From Rugosimonospora sp036494675 (GTDB taxonomy: Bacteria > Actinomycetota > Actinomycetes > Mycobacteriales > Micromonosporaceae), in contig DASXOA010000008.1 of the NCBI GenBank assembly GCA_036494675.1, positions 1 through 64,000 on the forward strand: a stretch of 64,000 nucleotides of DNA. The letters run 5' to 3'. Under the pieces are notes generated by a model. That model was not told the DNA's origin and did no database searches. It worked only from the letters and a program-made list of their open reading frames with translations. Positions 1-8,010 of this stretch are shown one piece after another. A program made the position numbers and the translations under genes. Position 1 is the first letter of the stretch. Each line of letters opens with the position of its first letter.

Positions 1-348
1 GGTCCGTACGTGACCGATGGGGAAGTCAACGCGTCGTTGCGGCGGGGTCAGACCCCGGAAACGCTGTCGGTGGAACAGGGTTCGGAGATGCTCGCGGAGA
101 AGCGGGCCAACGGCCCGGCCCCGGCGCGGAAGAAGACCGCGGCGAAGAAAGCCCCCGCGAAGAAGACCACCACCGCCAAGAAGACCACCGCCAAGGCCAC
201 CACCACGGCCGCGAAGAAGACGACGGCCGCGAAGAAGACGACGGCCGCGAAGAAGACGACGGCCGCGAAGAAGACGGCCGCGAAGAAGGCCGCGCCCAGT
301 AAGACGACGACGGCCGCGAAGAAGGCAGCGGCCAAGAAGACGACCTGA
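1..348 (+). CDS. topA: DNA topoisomerase I, C-terminal end (partial)
   Basis: The gene enters from the left edge and is read in frame from base 1, ending at TGA 346-348. The visible start of the piece (GPYVTDGEVNASLRRG, then ETLSVEQGSEMLAEK) matches the last conserved block of actinobacterial type IA topoisomerases. The rest is a lysine/alanine/threonine-rich tail (KKTTAAKK repeats) of about 75 residues. Such tails are known in actinobacterial TopA, where they bind DNA and support processive relaxation. The catalytic Toprim and active-site Tyr domains lie outside the window. A converging FAD oxidoreductase gene ends 12 nt downstream. Confidence 0.93.
   Translation, partial: GPYVTDGEVNASLRRGQTPETLSVEQGSEMLAEKRANGPAPARKKTAAKKAPAKKTTTAKKTTAKATTTAAKKTTAAKKTTAAKKTTAAKKTAAKKAAPSKTTTAAKKAAAKKTT
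205..276 (+). repeat. 18-bp tandem repeat (4 copies) in the topA tail
   Basis: Four perfect head-to-tail copies of acggccgcgaagaagacg occupy 205-222, 223-240, 241-258 and 259-276, with degenerate copies on both sides. The period is six codons, so copy number can change without breaking the frame; it encodes the repeating TAAKK-type tail of topoisomerase I. Confidence 0.9.
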
Positions 349-360
349 GCGCGCCGGGGG

Positions 361-1662
361 TCAGTCTCCGAGGACCCTCGACGTGTACCCGTTGGCGAAG
401 ACCCGTCCCGGGTCCAGCGTGTCCCGTACGGCGAGGAAGTCGTCGAAGCGCGGGTACGCCGGCCGGAGGTCGTCACGGGTACGCCAGTGCATCTTGCCCC
501 AGTGCGGCCGGCCGCCCAGCCCCTCGGCGACCTCCTCGAAGCCGCGGAAGTACGGCTCGTACGGCATGCCGACGTACTGGTGGATCGCGATGTACGCGTT
601 GTCCCGCCCGTACCCGTGGGACAGCCAGATGTCGTCGGCCGCCGACACCCTCATCTCGACCGGGAAGATCACCTTGAACGGGAGCCGGTCGACGACCTTC
701 CGTAGCCCCTCGAACGCCTCGGGAAGCGCCGCGCGGGGCAGCCCGTACTCCATTTCTACGAAGCGCACCCGCCGCGGCGTGCAGAACACCTCATGCGACG
801 GTCCGGTGTAGACCCGCGGCGTCAGCGCCCGGGCCTCGATCGCGGTGATGCCCGGCACCAGCGCCGGAACGGCCCGGCCGACCCGGCACGCCCCGGCGAA
901 CACGGTGTTGGACAGGAACTCGTCGTCGAGCCAGCCGCGGAACCGGGGCAGCGGCCGGTCGTGCACCGGGACCCGGTTGTTCCGCTTGGTCTGCACCCGG
1001 TCGGTGTACGGGAACCAGTACATCTCGAAGTGATCATTGCCCTCGATGTGCTCGGTGAGGCCCGCGAACACGTCGACCAGCCGCTCCGGGCGCTCCTGCG
1101 CGCACAGCGTGAACGCGTCCACGCAGCGCAGCGTCACCTCGGTCAGTATGCCGAGTGCGCCGATCCCGACCCGGGCTGCGTCGAACACCTCCCGCCGCTC
1201 GGTCGGCGAGCACCGGATCACCGTGCCGTCCCCGGCGACCAGGGTCAGCGCCTCGACAAACGTCGGCAGGCAGCCGAGCCGCCCGCCGGTGCCGTGCGTA
1301 CCCGTGGAGATCGCGCCGGCGACCGTCTGCGCGTCGATGTCGCCGAGGTTGGGCATGGCCAGTCCGTGCCCGGCCAGCACCTGGTTGAGCGCGCGCAGCG
1401 GCATGCCGGCCTGCACGCTGACCAGCCGGGACGCCTGGTCGACCGAGATGAGTCCTGCGAGCCGGTCGAGTTCCACCCGTACCCCCTCGGCGAGGGCGGC
1501 CGGCGTGAACGAGTGCCCGGAGCCCACCGCCTTGACGGTCAGCCCCTCACCGGCGGCGGTCCGGACCAGGGCGGACACCTCGTCCGTGCTCGCCGGATGG
1601 GCCACCCGGGCGGCCTGCGTCCGCTCGTTGCCGGCCCAGTTCCGCCACTGGTTGACGCTCAT
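361..1662 (-). CDS. FAD-linked sugar-lactone oxidoreductase (D-arabinono-1,4-lactone oxidase family)
   Basis: 433 aa. The N-terminal half is a PCMH-type FAD domain with VGSGHSFT, whose His is the position that binds FAD covalently in gulonolactone and alditol oxidases, followed by STGTHGTGG. The C-terminal ALO domain carries HWGKMHWRT and ends LDPGRVFANGYTSRVLG, typical of aldonolactone oxidases. The family oxidises aldono-1,4-lactones or polyols; mycobacterial relatives act as L-gulonolactone dehydrogenases. Substrate is not predictable here. ATG 1662 is chosen over an in-frame start six codons upstream because GAGGAG lies just before it. It is divergent from a TetR gene, and a PLP-fold enzyme lies beyond that. 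A similar lactone oxidase / alanine-racemase-like pairing occurs in mycobacteria, as far as I recall. Confidence 0.87.
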   Translation of the reverse strand: MSVNQWRNWAGNERTQAARVAHPASTDEVSALVRTAAGEGLTVKAVGSGHSFTPAALAEGVRVELDRLAGLISVDQASRLVSVQAGMPLRALNQVLAGHGLAMPNLGDIDAQTVAGAISTGTHGTGGRLGCLPTFVEALTLVAGDGTVIRCSPTERREVFDAARVGIGALGILTEVTLRCVDAFTLCAQERPERLVDVFAGLTEHIEGNDHFEMYWFPYTDRVQTKRNNRVPVHDRPLPRFRGWLDDEFLSNTVFAGACRVGRAVPALVPGITAIEARALTPRVYTGPSHEVFCTPRRVRFVEMEYGLPRAALPEAFEGLRKVVDRLPFKVIFPVEMRVSAADDIWLSHGYGRDNAYIAIHQYVGMPYEPYFRGFEEVAEGLGGRPHWGKMHWRTRDDLRPAYPRFDDFLAVRDTLDPGRVFANGYTSRVLGD

Positions 1663-1751
1663 CGAGGCTCCTCGCTCCAAGAACTCACGATCCGGGGGGT
1701 TTTAAAGCCGAACAGGGCACTTCGAGGCCGCGCCGGCATCGTTGCTCTGAG

Positions 1752-1766
1752 TAGATTTGACGTCAA
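1752..1766 (+). promoter_or_regulatory. Candidate -10 and 10-bp palindromic operator in front of the TetR gene
   Basis: TAGATT (1752-1757) looks like an actinobacterial TANNNT -10. It runs into a perfect palindrome, TTGACGTCAA (1757-1766), which would cover the transcription start. The site lies between the divergent lactone oxidase (start 1662) and TetR gene, a usual place for a TetR operator. The role is inference. Confidence 0.4.
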
Positions 1767-1808
1767 GTGGCGGGATCGCCCGTGGCCGCGAGAGGGGTGG
1801 CGCGCACA

Positions 1809-2444
1809 GTGACGACCGAGGCTTCCAGCCGACCGTTGCGCCGTGTTCCGGTACAGGAGCGCAGTGTCGCGCGAGTCAAGCGAATGCTGGATGCGTGCGC
1901 CGAGTTGGTGGACGAGATCGGGTACGAGGCGTTGACGACCACGCTGCTCGCCGAGCGGGCCGGGGTCGCGATCGGCTCGGTCTACCAGTTCTTCCCGGAC
2001 AAGCGGGCCATCGTGCAGGCGCTGACTCTGCGCAATCTTGAGGGGTACCTCCAGCGGGTCAGCGCCCGGTTCGCCGATACCCAGTTCACGCACTGGTGGG
2101 ACGTTGTCGACGCGGCGATCGAGGAATACATCGCGATGCACCGCTCGGTACCGGGCTTCCGGACCCTGCACTTCGGCGACGTGGTCGACGTCCACCTCCT
2201 CGACGAGGAGCGGGACAACAACACGATCATCGCGGAGCAGCTTGCCGGGCTGCTGGTCGACCACTTCGGCGCGGCGTCCGGCCCCCGGCTGGACTTCGCG
2301 CTCGGGGTGGCGGTGGAAGCCGGCGACGCACTGATCAAGCTGGCCTTCCGCCGCGAGCCGGACGGGGACCCGGCGGTCCTGGCCGAGGCCAAGGCGCTGA
2401 TCAGGGAGTACCTGTACCGCCACGTCAACACCATCTCCCGCTGA
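1809..2444 (+). CDS. TetR/AcrR family transcriptional regulator
   Basis: 211 aa. Residues about 15-60 hold a TetR helix-turn-helix (ACAELVDEIGYEALTTTLLAERAGVAIGSVYQFF split over helices 1-3, then PDKRAIVQAL). The rest is a helical ligand domain with no recognisable specificity. GTG 1809 is chosen because a purine-rich AGAGGGG lies 10-16 nt upstream; in-frame GTGs at 1767 and 1797 would add 14 or 4 residues, but 1767 directly abuts the presumed operator. It is divergent from the lactone oxidase, so it probably controls that gene and itself. Confidence 0.85.
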   Translation: MTTEASSRPLRRVPVQERSVARVKRMLDACAELVDEIGYEALTTTLLAERAGVAIGSVYQFFPDKRAIVQALTLRNLEGYLQRVSARFADTQFTHWWDVVDAAIEEYIAMHRSVPGFRTLHFGDVVDVHLLDEERDNNTIIAEQLAGLLVDHFGAASGPRLDFALGVAVEAGDALIKLAFRREPDGDPAVLAEAKALIREYLYRHVNTISR

Positions 2445-2487
2445 GGCGTCCGACCCCGCCGGCGGACCGGGCCGCCCGGGTCGCGGG

Positions 2488-3708
2488 CTAGAGGAACGTC
2501 CGCGACTCCCCACGATAGGTGGGTACCGCGTCGACGATCCGGTCCCCGGAGACCAGGTGCACGGTGTCCACGTGTTCGCACAGTTCACCGGCCTTGGCGT
2601 GGCGGAACCACACCCGGTCGCCGGCCCGCAGCGCGCCGGCGGCCGGCCCGGTCACGGGCGTCTGCACCTCGCCGGCGCCCTCGGTGCCGATCAGCGACAG
2701 GCCTTCCGGCAGCCACGGCACCGGCTGGCGGCTCCGGCTGGTCTCGCCCGAGGCGATCCAGCCGCCACCGAGGACGGTCGCGATCCCCGGTGCCGGCCGG
2801 CGGACGACCGCGAGCGCGAAGAACGCCGCCGGCTCCGGTCGCCACGCGCGGTACGCGTCGAACAGGGTCGGCCCGTAGAGCCCCGATCCGGCGGTGACCT
2901 CGGTGACCGCCGGGTCCGCGGCGGTCGCGGACACGCTGCCGGTACCGCCGCCGTTGACGAATTCGAGGTCGGCATGCGCCCGTACGGCGGCCACGGCCGC
3001 GCCCCTGCGTGCCACCAGTTCCGGCATGGAGCGGCGTTGCATGAACCGGATGGCGGCGCCCCGCGCCCGCTGCCCGGCCGGGGAGTCGCCGAGACCGGCG
3101 ATCTGCGCCTCGTAGGACATCAGCCCGACGAGCCGGTACCCGGGGCGGCCGGCCACCTGGGCGGCCAGGGCGCCGGCCTGTTCGGCGCTGTGTACCGGTG
3201 AGCGGCGTACGCCGACGTGCAGCCGGCCGCCGACGAGCCGCCACGAGGCGTCCAGTTCGATGCACAGCCGGATGGTTTCCCGGGCGGCGCTCCCGCCCGC
3301 GGCGGCGTCGATGAGGTCGAGATGGTCGGCGCTGTCGACCATGAGCGTGATCGAGGCGGCCAGCTTCGGATCGGTGGCCAGGGTGCGCAGCGTGAGCCGG
3401 TCGGCGGTCGGGTACCCCAGCAGGACGTCGTCGCTGATCCCGGTCTCGACCAGCCACACGGCTTCGGCCAGCGTGTACGCCATGACGCCCCGCCAGCCGG
3501 GCCCGTCGAGCGCCCGGCCGAGCAGGTGGCGGCAGCGCACCGACTTGCTGGCGACCCGCAGCGGCTTGCCCGCCGAGCGCGTGACGAGGTCGGCGGCGTT
3601 GGCGTCGAACGCGTCGAGATCGACGATCGCGAACGGCGGTTCGAGCGCGGCAGTGGCCCGGTTGTACCTGGAAAGCTGGGCATCTCGCCCGGACGTTGCG
3701 TTGGACAC
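2488..3708 (-). CDS. Alanine racemase-fold PLP enzyme (D-threonine aldolase / D-amino acid deaminase-like)
   Basis: 406 aa. An alanine racemase N-terminal (fold III) barrel carries the likely PLP lysine at K55 in RVASKSVR, followed by VMAYTLAEA, LCIELDASWR and FVNGGGTGS. The C-terminal HAKAGELCEH has the His/Cys spacing of the zinc site in D-threonine aldolase and eukaryotic D-serine dehydratase, so a metal-assisted aldolase or dehydratase is more likely than a racemase. Substrate unknown. The GTG start has no Shine-Dalgarno, but TAGCGT (3720-3715, minus strand) sits 6 nt upstream, consistent with leaderless transcription. Confidence 0.82.
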   Translation of the reverse strand: MSNATSGRDAQLSRYNRATAALEPPFAIVDLDAFDANAADLVTRSAGKPLRVASKSVRCRHLLGRALDGPGWRGVMAYTLAEAVWLVETGISDDVLLGYPTADRLTLRTLATDPKLAASITLMVDSADHLDLIDAAAGGSAARETIRLCIELDASWRLVGGRLHVGVRRSPVHSAEQAGALAAQVAGRPGYRLVGLMSYEAQIAGLGDSPAGQRARGAAIRFMQRRSMPELVARRGAAVAAVRAHADLEFVNGGGTGSVSATAADPAVTEVTAGSGLYGPTLFDAYRAWRPEPAAFFALAVVRRPAPGIATVLGGGWIASGETSRSRQPVPWLPEGLSLIGTEGAGEVQTPVTGPAAGALRAGDRVWFRHAKAGELCEHVDTVHLVSGDRIVDAVPTYRGESRTFL

Positions 3709-3773
3709 AAAAGCACGCTAGCGGGTCCTCAGTTAACGCGAAACGCTCTCGCGTAATTCGGAGGGTGCCTATC

Positions 3774-3935
3774 ATGTCGCTTTCCGGTCTGTCCGACCCG
3801 GCGGTGTGGCGGATCTGCCGTCCCGTCGGGCCCGCGGTCCGCAGCTCAGCCCCGCGGTCCGCAGCTCAACCGAGTTCTGCCGGGGCCGACAAAGGCGCGG
3901 GCGACACGCCGGGGCAATCTGCCAGTGATCGGTAG
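3774..3935 (+). CDS. Possible small protein, 53 aa, unknown
   Basis: ATG 3774 follows GGAGGG (3760-3765) with 8-nt spacing and opens a 53-aa frame ending at TAG. The product is Ser/Ala/Pro-rich with no recognisable domain, and its middle is encoded by a 20-bp tandem duplication. Only the good ribosome site supports it; it could equally be untranslated intergenic sequence before the MFS-tmk gene. Confidence 0.22.
   Translation: MSLSGLSDPAVWRICRPVGPAVRSSAPRSAAQPSSAGADKGAGDTPGQSASDR
3831..3868. repeat. 20-bp period tandem duplication
   Basis: cccgcggtccgcagctca occurs at 3831-3848 and again at 3851-3868, identical over 18 bases with a 2-nt spacer. It lies in the 288-nt stretch between the PLP enzyme start and the MFS-tmk gene. 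Confidence 0.85.
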
Positions 3936-3983
3936 CCCGGCTACAGTTAGCGCATGGGGGGCTGCTTGACAGCCGGCACGTGC

Positions 3984-3999
3984 GGAGGTTAATGCCATC
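3984..3999 (+). promoter_or_regulatory. Ribosome site with a possible ATC start for the MFS-tmk gene
   Basis: A clear GGAGG (3984-3988) is followed 8 nt later by ATC 3997, in frame with the downstream MFS-tmk gene. The nearer ATG 3992 is only 3 nt from the GGAGG and belongs to another frame that stops at TAA 4088-4090 after 32 codons. The first conventional in-frame start, TTG 4069, has no Shine-Dalgarno. The pattern suggests initiation at ATC, or a mutated ATG. Confidence 0.4.
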
Positions 4000-4068
4000 G
4001 GTACGACGTCCGAGCCGCGGGGACGGCGCACGGAATCGCCCGCCCCGCCATCACAATCGCCCGTCGAT

Positions 4069-6405
4069 TTGTCGGGAGCCGCCGCCTTAAAGGCGATTCT
4101 CCAGATCAGGCCGTTCCGCCGCCTGTGGCTGGTGCTCGGCCTGTCCTCGCTCGGCGACTGGCTGGGTCTGCTCGGCTCGGCCGTCTTCGCCAGCGAGCAG
4201 GTGAAGGGCTCCGCGGCCCAGGGCGCGGCGTTCGGCTCCGTGGTCGCCGTACGCATGCTGCCCGCGCTCGTCATGGGCCCGTTGGCCGGAGTGGTCGCGG
4301 ACCGGTGGGACCGCCGGTACACGATGGTCGTCTGCGACATCGGCCGGTTCCTGCTGTTCGCGTCGATCCCCGGGATCACGCTGCTGACGCACGACGCGAA
4401 GCTGATCGTGTTCTGGGCGGCGGCGGCCACGTTCATCATCGAGACGCTGCAGATGGGCTGGGGGCCGGCCAAGGACGCCGCCGTACCCAACCTGCTGCCC
4501 AAGGGGCGCCTGGAGTCGGCGAACCAGTTGACGCTGGCCACCACGTACGGCGTCACCCCGGTGCTGGCCGGCCTCGTGCTGGCAAGCATCAACACCGTGC
4601 TGAGCTCGTTGTACCACTCGACCAGGCAGAGCCCGATCAACCCGACTCACCTGGCGCTGTACTTCGACGCGCTGACGTTCCTGACCACCGCGCTGACGGT
4701 GTTCTTCGGGATCAAGGAGATCAGCGGCCGGCCCACCGACCGCAAGGCCAAGCAGTCCAGCCTGTGGCGCGAGTTCATCGCCGGCTGGGCCTACGTGGGC
4801 AAGACACCGCTGGTACGGGGGCTGGTCCAGGGCATCCTGTGCGCGTTCGCCGGCGCCGGCGTGGTCGTCGGTACCGCCCAGTTCTACGCGCGGTCGCTCA
4901 ACGGCGGCGTCTCCACCTTCTACATCCTGTTCGCGTTCCTGTTCATCGGCCTGGCGCTGGGCATCGTCGGCGGCCCCCGGCTGGTCGGGGCGCTGTCCCG
5001 GCGCCGCTGGTTCGGCCTGTCCATCGTGCTGGCCGCGCTGTCCGTGGGCGTCCTCGCGTTCGCCTGGCACCTGGTCATCGCCGTGGTCGCCGCGGTCGGG
5101 GTCGGCGTCGGAGCCGGCATGGCGCTGCTGGCCGGCACGACCCTGCTGGGCCGGGAGGTCGGCGACGAGGTCCGTGGCCGGGTGTTCTCTTTCATCCAGG
5201 TCGGCACCCAGCTGACCCTGCTGTTCAGCGTGTCGGTCTCCGCGCTGGTGACCGGTGTCGGCGGCTCCCGCAGGCTGCTGGGCATCCCGGTGTCGACCAC
5301 CCGCATCCTGCTGCTCGCGGCGGGTGTACTCGGCGTGCTCGCCGGCATCGCCGCGCTGCGGCAGATGGACGACAAGAAGGGCGTACCGCTCTTCAGGGAT
5401 CTGATCGGCTCGATCCGGGGTCGCCCGCTGTCGCTGCCCGAGCAGTCCGTGCGGGCCGGCCGGTTCATCGTGTTCGAGGGCGGCGAGGGCGCCGGCAAGT
5501 CGACCCAGGTGCAGCGGCTCGCCAACCGGCTGCGCGCGGAGGGCCACGACGTGGTGGTCACCCGGGAGCCGGGCGCGACCGACGTCGGCGCGCGCATCCG
5601 CGGCCTGCTGCTCGATCCGGGACCGGTGGACGGCGGGGTGATCGCTCCGCGGGCCGAGGCGCTGCTGTACGCCGCTGACCGCGCACACCACGTGACCAGT
5701 GTGGTGCGCCCGGCGCTGGCCCGGGGCGCGATCGTGATCAGCGACCGGTACGTCGACTCGTCGCTGGCCTACCAGGGCGCCGGCCGGACACTGCCGGTCG
5801 ACGACGTGCGGTGGCTGTCGGCGTGGGCGACCGGCGGCCTGAAGCCGGACCTGGTCGTGCTGCTGGACATCGACCCGGCGGTCGGTCTGGTTCGGGTCCG
5901 CGACCGGGCCGGGAGCGCCGACCGGCTGGAGGCCGAGGAGTTGCCGTTCCACGAGCGGGTCCGGTACGCCTTCCTCGACCTGGCCTCGGCCGAACCGAAC
6001 CGGTACCTGGTGCTGGACGCGAACCGGCCGCCGGAGGCGGTGGCCGGGATGGTGGCCGACCGGGTGGTCGGCATGATCGGTCCGTACCAGCCGGGATCGA
6101 CGCCGCAGCCGGATTCGGAGCCGGATTCGCGGCCAGAGCCGGAGTCCGCACCGCGGGCCGACGCGCGGCCGGAGGCCGGGTCACAGGCCGGACCGCGGCC
6201 AGAGCCGGAGGCCGGGCCACAGGCCGGACCGCAGGCGGAGGCCGGACCGCGGGCGGAGGCCGGACCGCACGAGACGGAGCCCGGGCAGCGGCCGGAGGAG
6301 TCGGGCGACGGGCTGAACAGCGACGTCATGCCCGACGGCCCCGACCAGCCCACCAAGGTGCTTGAGGGGCCGCTGTCCACGCTGGAGAGCCGGTCGTCGT
6401 CGTGA
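4069..6405 (+). CDS. tmk: MFS transporter domain fused to thymidylate kinase
   Basis: 778 aa from TTG. Residues 1 to about 445 form a 12-helix MFS module (RPFRRLWLVLGLSSLGDW, then DRWDRRYTMV). Residues about 465-670 are a complete dTMP kinase: P-loop GGEGAGKST 471-479, then TREPGA, DRY at 559-561 and SSLAYQGAGRT. This phosphorylates dTMP to dTDP, an essential step for DNA synthesis. The last about 110 residues are a Pro/Glu/Gly-rich acidic tail. MFS-Tmk fusions are known in actinobacteria; what the membrane part does is unknown. TTG 4069 is the first conventional start, but an upstream ATC 3997 has the better ribosome site and would add 24 residues. It overlaps holB by 4 nt (GTGA), indicating translational coupling. 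Confidence 0.9.
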   Translation: MSGAAALKAILQIRPFRRLWLVLGLSSLGDWLGLLGSAVFASEQVKGSAAQGAAFGSVVAVRMLPALVMGPLAGVVADRWDRRYTMVVCDIGRFLLFASIPGITLLTHDAKLIVFWAAAATFIIETLQMGWGPAKDAAVPNLLPKGRLESANQLTLATTYGVTPVLAGLVLASINTVLSSLYHSTRQSPINPTHLALYFDALTFLTTALTVFFGIKEISGRPTDRKAKQSSLWREFIAGWAYVGKTPLVRGLVQGILCAFAGAGVVVGTAQFYARSLNGGVSTFYILFAFLFIGLALGIVGGPRLVGALSRRRWFGLSIVLAALSVGVLAFAWHLVIAVVAAVGVGVGAGMALLAGTTLLGREVGDEVRGRVFSFIQVGTQLTLLFSVSVSALVTGVGGSRRLLGIPVSTTRILLLAAGVLGVLAGIAALRQMDDKKGVPLFRDLIGSIRGRPLSLPEQSVRAGRFIVFEGGEGAGKSTQVQRLANRLRAEGHDVVVTREPGATDVGARIRGLLLDPGPVDGGVIAPRAEALLYAADRAHHVTSVVRPALARGAIVISDRYVDSSLAYQGAGRTLPVDDVRWLSAWATGGLKPDLVVLLDIDPAVGLVRVRDRAGSADRLEAEELPFHERVRYAFLDLASAEPNRYLVLDANRPPEAVAGMVADRVVGMIGPYQPGSTPQPDSEPDSRPEPESAPRADARPEAGSQAGPRPEPEAGPQAGPQAEAGPRAEAGPHETEPGQRPEESGDGLNSDVMPDGPDQPTKVLEGPLSTLESRSSS

Positions 6406-7574
6406 CCGGAGTCTTCGACTCGCTCGTCGGCCAGGACGAGGCGGTGGAGATGCTGCGCCGTGCCGCGGCCGCGGCGGTGCGCGGCGCGTCGACGCAGGGC
6501 ATGACCCATGCCTGGATCTTCACCGGACCGCCCGGCTCCGGCCGGTCGGTCGCCGCCCGCGCGTTCGCGGCGGCTCTGCAGTGCGCCGATCAGGGTTGCG
6601 GCGCCTGCCCGGCGTGCCACACAACCCTCGCCGGGACCCACGCCGACGTGCGGTTCGTGGTGCCCGAGGGGCTGACCATCGGGGTCGGCGAGATGCGCGC
6701 GCTGGTGCTGCGCGCGGCCGGCGCACCGAGCCAGGGCCGGTGGCAGGTGCTGTTGATCGAAGATGCCGACCGGCTCACCGAGGCGGCCGGCAACGCGCTG
6801 CTCAAGGCCATCGAGGAGCCGCCGCCGCGTACCGTCTTCCTGCTCTGTACCCCCTCGACCCACCCGGACGACGTGTCGGTGACCATCCGCTCCCGGTGCC
6901 GGGTGGTGACTCTGCGCCAACCGCCGGCCGAGGCCGTCGCGTCGGTACTGGTCAACCGGGACGGCATCGACCCGGCCGACGCTGCGTGGGCCGCTGCCGC
7001 GGCACAGGGCCACGTGGGTCGGGCCCGCAGGCTGGCGCGCGACCCGCAGGCGCGGGCGAGCCGGGACAAGGTGCTCGCCGTACCCCGCCGGCTCACCGGC
7101 ATCGGCGCGTGCTTCGACGCCGCCCTGTCGCTGATCGAGGCGGCGGAGGCCGAGGCGATCGCCGCGGTGTCCGAGGTCGACGCCAAGGAGCGCTCCGACC
7201 TGGAGACCGCGTTGGGTTCCGGTGGTACGGGCAAGGGTGCGGCCTCGGCCGCGCGGGGCATCGCGGGCGCCGTCAAGGACCTGGAGCGCCGGCAGAAGTC
7301 GCGGGCCACCCGGGCGCAGCGCGATTCCCTGGACCGGGCGCTGGTCGACCTGGCCGGGTTCTACCGGGACGTGCTCGTGGAGAAGTTGGCCGCGCCGGTG
7401 GCCCCGGTACACGCGGACACCGTCGAGGTCGCCGCGCACGCGGCCGCGCGCTGGACGGCGGAGGGGGCGCTGCGCCGGCTGGAGGCGGTACTGGCCTGCC
7501 GGGCGGAGATCGAGCTGAACGTCAAGCCGAGGATCGCGGTAGAGGCGATGATGCTCGCTCTCTGGCGCGGCTGA
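6402..7574 (+). CDS. holB: DNA polymerase III subunit delta'
   Basis: 390 aa, clamp-loader subunit that helps load the beta sliding clamp. It has an AAA+ core with GPPGSGRS at 42-49, where Arg replaces the P-loop Lys, as is usual for the ATPase-inactive delta'. A zinc module with Cys 61, 66, 69 and 72 follows, then LLKAIEEPPPRTVFLLCTPS and SRCRVV (the sensor/SRC-like region). Its start GTG overlaps the tmk stop by 4 nt; the tmk-holB pair is conserved in bacteria and both serve replication. Confidence 0.93.
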   Translation: MTGVFDSLVGQDEAVEMLRRAAAAAVRGASTQGMTHAWIFTGPPGSGRSVAARAFAAALQCADQGCGACPACHTTLAGTHADVRFVVPEGLTIGVGEMRALVLRAAGAPSQGRWQVLLIEDADRLTEAAGNALLKAIEEPPPRTVFLLCTPSTHPDDVSVTIRSRCRVVTLRQPPAEAVASVLVNRDGIDPADAAWAAAAAQGHVGRARRLARDPQARASRDKVLAVPRRLTGIGACFDAALSLIEAAEAEAIAAVSEVDAKERSDLETALGSGGTGKGAASAARGIAGAVKDLERRQKSRATRAQRDSLDRALVDLAGFYRDVLVEKLAAPVAPVHADTVEVAAHAAARWTAEGALRRLEAVLACRAEIELNVKPRIAVEAMMLALWRG

Positions 7575-7594
7575 CCCACCCGGCCCGCCCCGAG

Positions 7595-7603
7595 TTATCC
7601 ACA
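7595..7603 (+). promoter_or_regulatory. Perfect DnaA-box 9-mer
   Basis: TTATCCACA, the canonical DnaA box, lies in the 97-nt gap between holB and the YbaB-like gene. A single box is not an origin; it could regulate the downstream trio or be chance. Confidence 0.35.
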
Positions 7604-7671
7604 GCCACGAATCCGGTCTTCCCGCCTTACCCTGAGGTGCCGTACGGTGACCAACCGGAAGGGGGAGGCTC

Positions 7672-8010
7672 ATGGGGCGCGAAATCGACGAGCACTTCAT
7701 CGAGGAGGCCATCGAGCGCTATCAGCGCCTGGACGCCCGGCTCGCCGAGTTCGACAAGGCGGTGCGCACCGTCGAAGTGACCGTCAGTTCGCCGGACGGC
7801 ATGGTGGAGGTCGTGGTGGCCGCCGACGGCACCATCCGCGACGTGACCGTCACCGGTGACCTCACCGGCCGCAGCAACACCGAGCTGTCCCGCTCGATCC
7901 GGCAGGCAGTCTCCGCCGCCTCCGACGCCGCCGCGTGGGCGCGCACCACGCTGCACGCCGAGACGTTCAACGAATACCGCCCGCTGAGGAGGGCCGATGG
8001 AGATCGATGA
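7672..8010 (+). CDS. YbaB/EbfC-like small protein
   Basis: 112 aa. The N-terminal helix (EEAIERYQRLDARLAEFDKAV) is followed by a beta hairpin VEVTVSSPDGMVEVVVAADGTIRDV and a C-terminal helix. This is the YbaB/EbfC nucleoid-associated fold, but diverged: actinobacteria encode many such proteins beside WXG100/Esp-type genes. It starts at ATG after GGGGGAGG and overlaps the next gene by 14 nt, heading a three-gene operon. It is probably not the recR-linked YbaB. Confidence 0.75.
   Translation: MGREIDEHFIEEAIERYQRLDARLAEFDKAVRTVEVTVSSPDGMVEVVVAADGTIRDVTVTGDLTGRSNTELSRSIRQAVSAASDAAAWARTTLHAETFNEYRPLRRADGDR

Noticed and set aside
3966..3993. TTGACA (3966-3971) with GTTAAT (3988-3993) as a promoter for MFS-tmk
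   Set aside because: It would start transcription near 4000, beyond the ribosome site at 3984-3988. Kept only as a weak alternative that would favour the TTG start.
4087..5952. Open frame of 621 codons opposite the MFS-tmk gene
   Set aside because: Gln/Arg/Asp-rich antisense shadow of a membrane protein gene with clear motifs.
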